Source: an uncultured Microcaldota archaeon
GTDB taxonomy: Archaea > Micrarchaeota > Micrarchaeia > Micrarchaeales > Micrarchaeaceae
Assembly (NCBI GenBank): GCA_903858385.1
Contig: CAIOIN010000076.1
Location: 1-5,728, forward strand
DNA length: 5,728 nt
Reading direction: 5' to 3'
Positions 1-5,690 of this stretch are shown here, piece by piece. The notes beneath the pieces were generated by a model. The model made no database searches and was not told the DNA's origin. It saw only the letters and a list, made by a program, of their open reading frames with translations. Position 1 is the first letter of the stretch; the number at the start of each line of letters is the position of its first letter. The position numbers were made by a program, and so were the translations under genes.

Positions 1-1055
1 ATGGCAAGCGTTATCATGAATATTATAGTGGGATTAATCTCATCGCTCCTTGGCACGGAATAGAAGTCCATCAGGAACTCGAACGGCTTCAGGATCCTGT
101 TGCCGCTCATCATGGACGGAGCCACCTCCTTGTCTTCTAGCTCCTCTATGGAGCACTTGCCGCCTGCAGCCTTGGTCACCGCCTCCTTCACCTCAACGAG
201 CCTCTTCTTCGGAATCCATCCCTCGACCACGAAGGTCTTTCCGGTCTTCTTGAATCCCGCGCTGACCGTCGCCCTTTCGTACTCTATGTCCAGCATCTCG
301 GTGAGGCCGGCGATCTGCAAATATTGCCTGTCCTTTATCTCCTTGAATTTGAGGTCTATCTCCTTCAGCCTGTTCAGGGCTTCGCCCCGCTCCTTCGTGA
401 CCAACTTCCTCATCTCCGCTTCAGGCGCAGAGGTCACATACCTGTCCTTCAGATTAAGTTCAACCGACTTTATGTCCTTGATTATCTCTTCGAACTTCGC
501 ACTCTGGTTCTTGTCGAACGCTATGAACGCAAGCTCCCGCTTCTTATCGACCTTCTTTGTCATGAGTTCATGCTTTATGTTGCTGCTCTTGAGCTGGTCC
601 TTGAGCTCCTCCATGCCCTCCTTGTCTACGGTGAAGGCGCGGAACGAGAGCACTTCGCTCTTCAATTTGCTGAAGTCCACGTCAAGTCCGCTCAATATGT
701 CAGAAAGCATAAGCGCATTGTCCAATTCCTTGACGCTCTCCTTCAGCACCCTCCTTTCTTCAGTAAGCTTGAATATCTCGTCCACTACCTTCGAACTCTT
801 CGTCTCGGCCAGCAGATGGTTAAGATCCAACTGGGCCAGCGGTTTCTTCGAATCGATGCTCTTCGGCGCGCCGAGCATCGAGAGCGCGCTCTTCATCCTT
901 ACGAGCTGGTCCGATATCTCCGGCAGCCTCTCCGACGGAACGTCGTCCGCAAGGTGCAGCTTGCTCTTGCTCAGGTGCATTATGCCCAGCCTGTGCAATG
1001 CACTGACTAGCTCATAACGCACGGAGCCTAGCGCTATGATTCGGATTTTCTGCAT
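1..1055 (-). CDS. atpI: A/V-type ATP synthase subunit I (a-subunit), N-terminal part, runs off the window
   Basis: Subunit I is the stator and ion-channel subunit of the archaeal A-type ATP synthase: its N-terminal half is a long cytoplasmic arm and its C-terminal half is a membrane domain that faces the c-ring. The reading frame starts at an ATG whose last base on the plus strand is 1055 and is open for 351 residues to the window edge. Family signatures I can read are the start MQKIRIIALG, charged helical stretches at about residues 90-115 and 215-245, VEGWIP at 277-282 (the usual 'EGWVP' motif), and KPFEFLMDFYSVP followed by DEINPT at 323-343, which normally precedes the first membrane helix. 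The sequence then turns hydrophobic (IIFMITLA), so all the membrane helices lie outside the window. The gene follows subunit H after 20 bases, the usual H-I order of archaeal operons. No Shine-Dalgarno site precedes the start, so translation may be coupled to H. The family identity is secure. Confidence 0.93.
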   Translation of the reverse strand, partial: MQKIRIIALGSVRYELVSALHRLGIMHLSKSKLHLADDVPSERLPEISDQLVRMKSALSMLGAPKSIDSKKPLAQLDLNHLLAETKSSKVVDEIFKLTEERRVLKESVKELDNALMLSDILSGLDVDFSKLKSEVLSFRAFTVDKEGMEELKDQLKSSNIKHELMTKKVDKKRELAFIAFDKNQSAKFEEIIKDIKSVELNLKDRYVTSAPEAEMRKLVTKERGEALNRLKEIDLKFKEIKDRQYLQIAGLTEMLDIEYERATVSAGFKKTGKTFVVEGWIPKKRLVEVKEAVTKAAGGKCSIEELEDKEVAPSMMSGNRILKPFEFLMDFYSVPRSDEINPTIIFMITLA

Positions 1056-1075
1056 TGGTTCTGTTGACAACAACT

Positions 1076-1402
1076 TCAAACACCGAGTATGAGGTCTGTA
1101 AGCTTCTTCGCGATCTGCGACCTTGACCTGTCGCTCAACTTCTTTGACTTTATCGCCCTCGCCTCCGATTCGCTCTTCTCGACCGCCTTCTTCCTCATCG
1201 CGTCGAGTTCTGTCACTGCCTTTCTCAATTGTTCCGCCTTCTTCTCTCGCGCGCCGTTCTCCGCATCCGAGAGCATCTTAACAGCCTTGTCCTTCGCATT
1301 CCTTATAACCGTCTCGCTGTTCTGCTTTGCATCGGCAACTAGTTTCTCTGCGCGCTCCTCGGCTTCCTGAACTTCATTTATAGACTTTGCACTATCGGTC
1401 AT
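1076..1402 (-). CDS. ahaH: A/V-type ATP synthase subunit H (peripheral stalk coiled coil)
   Basis: This is a 108-residue, highly charged, Ala/Lys/Glu-rich protein that is helical almost throughout (about residues 8-90, with AEERAEKLVADAK and DAMRKKAVEKSESEARA), ending in a short hydrophobic tail LTDLILGV. In the archaeal ATP synthase, subunit H pairs with subunit E to form the peripheral stalks that hold the catalytic head against the rotating core, and it sits next to subunit I. Size, coiled-coil character and position directly upstream of subunit I all fit. I chose the ATG giving MTDSAKS because an AGGGGGT site lies 6 bases upstream. A longer in-frame start at 1498 would add 32 residues that do not look like the family and would run through the putative promoter. 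Low-complexity coiled coils are hard to identify alone, so the call leans on the neighbour. Confidence 0.88.
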   Translation of the reverse strand: MTDSAKSINEVQEAEERAEKLVADAKQNSETVIRNAKDKAVKMLSDAENGAREKKAEQLRKAVTELDAMRKKAVEKSESEARAIKSKKLSDRSRSQIAKKLTDLILGV

Positions 1403-1408
1403 ACATTT

Positions 1409-1415
1409 ACCCCCT
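1409..1415 (-). promoter_or_regulatory. Shine-Dalgarno site of subunit H
   Basis: The minus strand reads AGGGGGT, one base from the archaeal consensus AGGAGGT, 6 bases before the ATG at 1402. It is the only clear ribosome-binding site seen in this window and it decides the start of subunit H over the longer reading frame. Confidence 0.6.
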
Positions 1416-1447
1416 GAAGCAGATCCGCTACTATATTGGAGGAAATG

Positions 1448-1460
1448 CTTAAAAAGATAT
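1448..1460 (-). promoter_or_regulatory. Putative archaeal TATA-box promoter of the ATP synthase operon
   Basis: The minus strand reads ATATCTTTTTAAG about 50 bases upstream of the subunit H start. Archaeal transcription normally begins about 25-27 bases downstream of the TATA box, which would put the start near 1425 and leave a leader of roughly 20 bases that contains the Shine-Dalgarno site. The motif is degenerate compared with a textbook TATA box, so the assignment rests mostly on spacing. Confidence 0.4.
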
Positions 1461-1505
1461 GTTGCTTTTCGGGGAATTGCAGGATAGACGAACCCCACAG
1501 GCAGG

Positions 1506-1518
1506 CATAAATATTATT
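1506..1518 (+). promoter_or_regulatory. Putative archaeal TATA-box promoter of the divergent hypothetical gene
   Basis: The motif CATAAATATTATT lies in a short A/T-rich patch of the divergent intergenic region. Transcription would be expected to start near 1537, about 20 bases before the ATG at 1558. The box falls inside the longer frame that opens at 1459, which argues that the true start is the downstream ATG. Confidence 0.45.
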
Positions 1519-1557
1519 GATGAGAAGAAACTGCATACGATAAAATCAGTGTCAAAA

Positions 1558-2325
1558 ATGCAGAGAGCGCAACCAGCGCCGAGCCAATCGGCAATAAAAA
1601 GCCTGCCCGACGCCATCCAAAAAAGCCTGGACGAATTCATCATACACATAAAAGATGTCTGGTTCTTCGTTCCTGACGGCAAGCCTAATGCCAAGTGGGT
1701 AGTGTCATACGCGGACATGCCTCCGGAAACGGACACCAACGACAAGGGCTTCAAGGAAACGAGCAGATACGCAGGCCCGCTTGAGCGGGCGAGGGCTCGC
1801 GCACTCTACCGGGCGCGCCAATCCCCCCTCAACATATCCTTAGGTACTGCATCCGACAGACCCAGCAACGCATGGAATCGTGAGTACTGGGAGACCAACG
1901 AAACTTTGGTCCATCTGGCGAACAACTGCAAAAGGGGCGAAGCCTCGAGGGAAGCCATAGACAGGGTGCGGAACGCTGCGCTCAATCGCATCTGGGGGAA
2001 AGCAAAAGAAGAGGTATGGAGGGAGATAAAAGATATAATACCCCTTGAAGGCCCCAACAAGATAAAAAATGACGACCTGAATGCGATGATAAATTCCGTC
2101 GCGAATCCCGTGGCGATGGAGTTTGCATCCGCTGCAGTGTTGATGGCAAGGGCAAAAGTGGTGCAGGACATTGATTTCGCGCTCAAGGACACCCACACAA
2201 GCCGCGCCGCCAGAAGAATGGAAGTGTGGGAGAAAGGCTACTGCCTTGCCGCTGACATAAACGGGATTCTCTATGCCTATTCGGCGTTGCCGATACCTCC
2301 AGAGCAGCTGCGCATGCGGATATAA
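1558..2325 (+). CDS. Hypothetical soluble, tryptophan-rich protein, 255 residues
   Basis: I do not recognise this protein. The codon pattern and unbroken frame look like a real gene, and it fills the space between the ATP synthase operon and trpS. It has no signal peptide and no clear membrane segment. The first 20 residues are Pro/Ser/Gln/Ala-rich and probably disordered. Residues 25-50 (FIIHIKDVWFFVPDGK, then KWVVSY) read like two beta strands around a turn. Residues 74-88 are Arg/Ala-rich, 126-160 look helical and charged, and 175-215 form a likely helix pair (VAMEFASAAVLMARAK). It contains seven tryptophans (35, 47, 106, 111, 146, 154, 224) and two cysteines (124, 229), with no recognisable metal site or catalytic motif. 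The start is the ATG at 1558, about 45 bases downstream of a TATA-like box; GTG at 1549 or ATG at 1459 are alternatives. No Shine-Dalgarno site is present. It ends 67 bases before trpS, which has its own promoter. Confidence 0.75.
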   Translation: MQRAQPAPSQSAIKSLPDAIQKSLDEFIIHIKDVWFFVPDGKPNAKWVVSYADMPPETDTNDKGFKETSRYAGPLERARARALYRARQSPLNISLGTASDRPSNAWNREYWETNETLVHLANNCKRGEASREAIDRVRNAALNRIWGKAKEEVWREIKDIIPLEGPNKIKNDDLNAMINSVANPVAMEFASAAVLMARAKVVQDIDFALKDTHTSRAARRMEVWEKGYCLAADINGILYAYSALPIPPEQLRMRI

Positions 2326-2350
2326 CTCCAGCAAGGCAAAATTCACAGCG

Positions 2351-2365
2351 CAAAACCAATAAAAG
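2351..2365 (+). promoter_or_regulatory. Putative TATA-box promoter of trpS
   Basis: The sequence is CAAAACC followed by AATAAAAG (2358-2365), resembling a purine-rich TFB-recognition element plus TATA box. The expected transcription start, about 26 bases downstream of the box centre, falls at about 2387-2390, only a few bases before the ATG at 2393. There is no Shine-Dalgarno site before that ATG. The mRNA is therefore probably leaderless or has a leader of only a few bases. Confidence 0.5.
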
Positions 2366-2392
2366 CCTTCCTCGTTCATTATAACTGGTTCT

Positions 2393-3511
2393 ATGAGTCC
2401 TTCCAATATCGGGGCCTACAAGGTGGAGGGCAAGGTTGATTACGATCTCTTCGCCGAGCAGTACGGCCTGAAGCAGATAGACAAGGAATTGGAGAAAAAG
2501 ATAGAGAAATACACGGGACCATTGCATTTCCTTTTGAAGAGAAAGATATTCTACGCGCATCGAGAACTGGATTGGATATTGGATGAGTACGAGAAGGGCA
2601 ATCCCTTTTACCTGTACACCGGCAGGGCGCCTTCCGGCCCGATGCACATCGGCCATCTCATTCCGTTTGTCTTCGCCAAGTGGCTGCAGGACAAGTTCGA
2701 CGTCGACATCTACATACAGATACCGGACGAGGAGAAGTTCCTTGCAAAGGACCTCAACCAGAGCCTTGATGAGATACACCAGGTCGCGATCGACAACGTG
2801 TTGGACATAATCGCCCTGGGATTCAAGAAGAAGAAGACGAAGATATTCTTCGACACGCAGTATGCGGGCAAGATGTACAAGCAGGCGGTCCGTGTCGCGA
2901 AGCACATAACCTTCTCGACCGTCAAGGATGCCTTCGGCTACGGCAATGACACCAACATAGGCGCCTTGTTCTACACAAGCATGCAGGCAGTACCGGCATT
3001 CCTGAAATCGGCCGAAGAAGGGCATAACATCCCTTGCCTGATACCACTGGCCATAGACCAGGACGTACATTTCAGGGTAGCGAGAGACGTCCTCGCAAAG
3101 CTCGGCTACTACAAGCCTTCAATAATCTACACCAAGTTCCTGCCCTCGCTCAACGGCGAATCGAAGATGTCATCGAGCAACGAGAGGAGCGCCATATACC
3201 TCAACGACACCCCGGAAGCCGTCAAAGAGAAGGTCGGCAAGGCACTCACCGGCCAGCAGGCGACTGCAGCGCTGCAGAAGAAGCACGGCGGCAACCCGGA
3301 CGCATGCATGGTGTGCCAGTACAACAAGTTCTTCTTCGAGCCGAATGACAAGAAGCTCGAGTACATACTTAACGGGGAGCGCAACGGGACCATACTTGCC
3401 GGGGAGCACAAGGCCGATCTCACGAAGAAGATAAACGCATTCCTCAGGAAGCACAAGAGCAAGAGGGAGCATTACAGGGAATACCTTGACGACTACATGG
3501 TTCACGATTAG
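2393..3511 (+). CDS. trpS: Tryptophanyl-tRNA synthetase, archaeal/eukaryotic type
   Basis: This class I synthetase charges tRNA-Trp with tryptophan using ATP, in the cytoplasm. At 372 residues it appears full length for the archaeal form. The N-terminal block with GPLHFLLKRKIFYAHRELD (42-60) matches the archaeal/eukaryotic extension. YTGRAPSGPMHIGH (75-88) carries the HIGH ATP-binding motif, followed by LIPFVFAKWLQDKFD. HITFSTVKDAFGY (171-183) and IPLAIDQDVHFRVARD (217-232) are characteristic of this TrpRS branch and distinguish it from TyrRS. KMSSS (258-262) is the second ATP-binding loop. GGNPDACMVCQYNKFFF (299-315) corresponds to the GGNPDVDV-QY-FF block of the anticodon-recognition domain. 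Only three cysteines occur (215, 305, 308), so the bacterial-type four-cysteine iron-sulfur site (C-x22-C-x6-C-x2-C) is absent, leaving just a CxxC pair. Its own TATA-like box lies upstream, and the flippase gene follows after 8 bases, suggesting co-transcription. Confidence 0.95.
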   Translation: MSPSNIGAYKVEGKVDYDLFAEQYGLKQIDKELEKKIEKYTGPLHFLLKRKIFYAHRELDWILDEYEKGNPFYLYTGRAPSGPMHIGHLIPFVFAKWLQDKFDVDIYIQIPDEEKFLAKDLNQSLDEIHQVAIDNVLDIIALGFKKKKTKIFFDTQYAGKMYKQAVRVAKHITFSTVKDAFGYGNDTNIGALFYTSMQAVPAFLKSAEEGHNIPCLIPLAIDQDVHFRVARDVLAKLGYYKPSIIYTKFLPSLNGESKMSSSNERSAIYLNDTPEAVKEKVGKALTGQQATAALQKKHGGNPDACMVCQYNKFFFEPNDKKLEYILNGERNGTILAGEHKADLTKKINAFLRKHKSKREHYREYLDDYMVHD

Positions 3512-3519
3512 TTGATGCA

Positions 3520-5082
3520 ATGCCACGCAAAAGCAAGACGAAGAGCGATATCAAGAAGCTGGGGGTTAGCACCGCGAAAGGCTCGGTAATATTCGTGGCC
3601 GCGCAGGTTTTCAGTTCGGTCATAACGCTGCTGCTGCTCATCGGCATGACCAGGCTGCTGAAGCCCGCGGAATTCGGCTTCTACAGCATCGCTGTCGCAT
3701 TCTCCGCAGTGCTGGGCATGGGCGGCAACTTCGGAATAGGCACGGCCTTGAGGAAGATGCTTCCCGAAAGCGCGAAGAGGCAGCGCACATTGGACCTGAT
3801 AAACAGCAGCTACTTCATCTCGACCGTGCTGGCGCTCGTGATATCCCTTCTCGGGATAGTCTTCAGCAGCTGGATAGCGGTCAATGTGTACAATGATGCG
3901 GCGCTCTCCCTGCCGCTGCAGATAGCGTCGGCTGCGGTCTTCCTGTCGGTTATAATGAACACGACCCTTGGCGCGCTTGTCGGCATAGAAAGGGTCAAGG
4001 AGGCCGCGGTGACAGACATACTGTATTCAACGTTCCAGCTCATCGCTTCCGTGCCCCTCGTGCTCGCCGGCTACGGAATAGCCGGAGCCATGTTCGGCTA
4101 CGCCCTCGGCTTCGTCGTCGGAATATTGATCGGCGTCTTCTACCTAGTCAAGAAGATAAACTACAAAATAACAGCTCCAATAAAGAAGACCGTGAACGAG
4201 CTGCTGCACTTCTCCGTGCCCGTGGCGGTATCGACCGTCGCGAGCGTCGGAGCGACAAACTTCGCGGTGCTCATACTCGGCGTCTATGCGACCGCCTCTA
4301 CGGTCGGCAACTACAGCGCAGCGTTCAGGCTCGGCAGCATATTCACCATAGTGCTGACGTCGCTGACCTTCATACTTCTTGCATCTTTTTCGAAGGCGTT
4401 CTCCGACCGGAACATGTCGAAGAGGATAGAGCACATATACAACAGCAGTTTGCGCTACTCTTTAGTGTTCATACTGCCGCTGCTGGCGTACGTGATGGCT
4501 GCTTCCGCGCCGCTGACCCACCTGCTGTTCTCGCACCTGTACACGCTTGCGCCTTTCTACCTGTCGGTGATAGCTTTCGGCATAACTCTCGGGATAATAG
4601 GCAGCTTCGCTGGCATTCTTATCATAAGCTATGGAGACACCAAGAAATACATGTACTACCAGATCGCGATCATAGCGGTTGAGCTCGTATTGCTGATGGT
4701 GCTGACGCCACTGCTGGGCGTCACCGGCACGCTCCTGGCCGCGTTCGTGATAGCGCCTCTGCTGTCCGATGCCCTGTTCATGCTCGCGCTTGAGAAGCAG
4801 TTCTCCATCGGCATCGATATTGACATGATGATAAGGACGATAATCCCGTCATTGCTGCTGTGGCTGCTTGCTACGATGATCTCTGCAGCATTGGGACAGA
4901 GAATACTTGTGATAGCCATAGATGCGGTGCTGATACTGCTGCTGTACCCGCCGCTGATGGTACTCTTCAAAGCGATCGACAGGAAGAGCGTGGCGTTCAT
5001 AAGGGCCGTTGCCGGCACCCTTGGATTCGCCGGCGTGCTGATGGACTATATTTTGAAGTACGCGGAATTCTTCATCAGGTAA
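3520..5082 (+). CDS. Polysaccharide / lipid-linked oligosaccharide flippase (Wzx-like, MOP superfamily)
   Basis: This is a 520-residue polytopic membrane protein with about 14 predicted helices by eye, at roughly 23-43, 53-72, 97-121, 132-155, 166-185, 188-210, 230-256, 264-290, 310-332, 340-369, 379-397, 400-423, 437-457 and 461-485. The N-terminus is short and Lys-rich (MPRKSKTKSDIKK), as expected for a cytoplasmic end. The opening block GSVIFVAAQVFSSVITLLLLIG and then TRLLKPAEFGFYSIAVAF is the hallmark of the polysaccharide biosynthesis/export family that flips undecaprenyl- or dolichol-linked sugars outward across the membrane. FGIGTALRKMLPE (71-83) is also typical. In archaea such proteins usually serve N-glycosylation of surface proteins or export of surface polysaccharide, but the substrate cannot be read from sequence and no glycosyltransferases are in view. 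It begins 8 bases after trpS with no promoter or Shine-Dalgarno site visible between them, so it is probably co-transcribed and translationally coupled. Confidence 0.85.
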   Translation: MPRKSKTKSDIKKLGVSTAKGSVIFVAAQVFSSVITLLLLIGMTRLLKPAEFGFYSIAVAFSAVLGMGGNFGIGTALRKMLPESAKRQRTLDLINSSYFISTVLALVISLLGIVFSSWIAVNVYNDAALSLPLQIASAAVFLSVIMNTTLGALVGIERVKEAAVTDILYSTFQLIASVPLVLAGYGIAGAMFGYALGFVVGILIGVFYLVKKINYKITAPIKKTVNELLHFSVPVAVSTVASVGATNFAVLILGVYATASTVGNYSAAFRLGSIFTIVLTSLTFILLASFSKAFSDRNMSKRIEHIYNSSLRYSLVFILPLLAYVMAASAPLTHLLFSHLYTLAPFYLSVIAFGITLGIIGSFAGILIISYGDTKKYMYYQIAIIAVELVLLMVLTPLLGVTGTLLAAFVIAPLLSDALFMLALEKQFSIGIDIDMMIRTIIPSLLLWLLATMISAALGQRILVIAIDAVLILLLYPPLMVLFKAIDRKSVAFIRAVAGTLGFAGVLMDYILKYAEFFIR

Positions 5083-5083
5083 A

Positions 5084-5100
5084 AGCAAAAGGATTTATAG
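5084..5100 (+). promoter_or_regulatory. Putative promoter of the tRNA-Thr gene
   Basis: A purine-rich stretch AGCAAAAGG is followed by ATTTATAG, resembling a TFB-recognition element plus TATA box, just after the flippase stop codon. The centre of the TATA element is about 28 bases upstream of the mature tRNA 5' end at 5125, which is the expected archaeal spacing for transcription starting at or a few bases before the tRNA. Confidence 0.65.
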
Positions 5101-5124
5101 AAAAACGTCAATTCTATCTTGAAT

Positions 5125-5196
5125 GCCCTGGTAGCTCAGTGGTAGAGCGATCGTCTTGTAAGCGATAGGTCGAGGGTCCAATTCCCTTCCAGGGCT
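5125..5196 (+). tRNA. tRNA-Thr (anticodon UGU)
   Basis: A complete cloverleaf of 72 bases can be drawn. The acceptor stem GCCCTGG (5125-5131) pairs perfectly with CCAGGGC (5189-5195). The D stem GCTC/GAGC encloses the loop AGTGGTA. The anticodon stem ATCGT pairs with GCGAT (one G-U), with loop CTTGTAA giving anticodon TGT, which reads ACA threonine codons. The T stem GAGGG pairs with CCCTT (one G-U) around the loop TCCAATT. The discriminator base is T (U73), known as a tRNA-Thr identity base in some archaea. No CCA is encoded and no intron is visible. One oddity is that the T-loop begins T-C-C rather than the near-universal T-T-C, so position 55, normally pseudouridine, is C. It has its own TATA-like box, and a marked drop in G+C begins directly after it. 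Confidence 0.95.
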
Positions 5197-5258
5197 GTGA
5201 TTTCAGAGTACGATTTCCTCAATTATCTATTACTAGATTCCGATAAGCTTCCCTCAGC

Positions 5259-5320
5259 TTTACACAAATAATCAGAAAAGTGCCGATTAACTGTGTAAAT
5301 AAAATATTATTTGTGCAGTT
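5259..5320. repeat. Cluster of overlapping inverted repeats between tRNA-Thr and a convergent gene
   Basis: Three alternative pairings share the same bases. (A) TTTACACA (5259-5266) and TAATC (5269-5273) pair with GATTA (5285-5289) and TGTGTAAA (5292-5299), separated by a 2x2 internal loop and an 11-base apical loop. (B) CACAAATAAT (5263-5272) is a perfect 10-base inverted match to ATTATTTGTG (5306-5315). (C) AACTGTGTAAATAA (5289-5302) pairs with TTATTTGTGCAGTT (5307-5320) around a 4-base loop as a 14-pair stem that includes three G-U wobbles if the plus strand is transcribed; on the minus strand those become mismatches. A small extra stem AAGCT/AGCTT (5245-5249, 5256-5260) adjoins. The cluster sits between the plus-strand tRNA and the stop codon of the minus-strand gene. 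It could be a two-way terminator region, an alternating RNA structure, or a relic of an element end. Confidence 0.6.
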
Positions 5321-5690
5321 ATGTTAAAAGAACTCCACCTGCGCCACTTTCTATGAAATTAGCAGAATTAGCTGTGAGATTGCCATTACTGCATAAAAGT
5401 GGTATGTCAAACGCAATTTGGGTTCCTTGTCTCGAAAGCTGGACTTTTACCGCAACCCCAGATACATTTGCACTTATGCTTTCAGCCTGTTGCATATCTG
5501 AACATAGATACCCATAATCACCCTTAACATTCGAATCGCAACCAAATCCTTGATTTAGACCCGATTCCCAAGCCGTTTCCCATGCAGTAGTCTTGTTTTG
5601 AACTGCACCGATATCTGCACGCCCAAATATAGTCGAATTTACTATAGAAATACTTGTAGTTGAGGATGCTTTGGCGCTAAATATACTCAT
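5319..5690 (-). CDS. Hypothetical Ser/Asn/Thr-rich protein with N-glycosylation sequons, 123 residues
   Basis: I do not recognise this protein. Starting from the ATG at 5690 it reads MSIFSAKASSTTSIS and ends GAGGVLLT. It has few charged residues, three cysteines (51, 63, 100) and four N-X-S/T sequons (N18, N32, N75, N104), with alternating polar/hydrophobic stretches such as VAVKVQLSRQGTQIAFDIPLL (79-99) that suggest beta strands. This composition is typical of an extracellular or surface protein in archaea, yet no signal peptide, pilin-type leader or membrane segment precedes it. The frame closes at a TAA at 5723-5721, so the N-terminus cannot lie further upstream without a frameshift. A TTG at 5711 is an alternative start. 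Its G+C (about 40% by line counts) is far below that of the flippase. Either it is a small gene whose product is secreted in some other way, or it is the C-terminal remnant of a larger surface protein. Confidence 0.5.
   Translation of the reverse strand: MSIFSAKASSTTSISIVNSTIFGRADIGAVQNKTTAWETAWESGLNQGFGCDSNVKGDYGYLCSDMQQAESISANVSGVAVKVQLSRQGTQIAFDIPLLCSNGNLTANSANFIESGAGGVLLT

Noticed and set aside
100..1017. Long plus-strand open frames (up to 305 residues) at the left end
   Set aside because: They are antisense to the subunit I gene, which shows clear family motifs (VEGWIP, KPFEF) on the minus strand. The plus-strand products are Ser/Leu-rich in the manner of reversed coiled-coil codons and have no recognisable domain.
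1459..1557. N-terminal extension of the 255-residue protein from an ATG at 1459
   Set aside because: It would run through both TATA-like boxes and leave almost no room for a divergent promoter. The extra 33 residues have no domain character, and the ATG at 1558 has proper promoter spacing.
2183..3070. 295-residue minus-strand open frame
   Set aside because: It is antisense to trpS, whose HIGH motif and N-terminal block lie in the same stretch. The frame is open only because of the G+C-rich codon pattern of trpS, and it spans the promoter between two plus-strand genes.
4144..5088. Minus-strand open frames inside and at the end of the flippase gene
   Set aside because: They are shadows of a continuous 14-helix membrane protein on the plus strand. 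Their products are rich in Arg, His, Gln and Ser in a way expected from antisense of hydrophobic codons.
4860..5168. 102-residue plus-strand frame overlapping the flippase end and the tRNA
   Set aside because: It is out of frame with the flippase and reads through the tRNA promoter and half of the tRNA, which has a complete cloverleaf.
5197..5320. CRISPR-like array in the repeat cluster
   Set aside because: The repeated units are 8-14 bases, mostly inverted and unevenly spaced, with no spacers of constant length.
5311..5517. 68-residue plus-strand frame
   Set aside because: It lies antisense to the longer minus-strand frame, starts within the inverted-repeat cluster, and has no domain or ribosome-binding signal.
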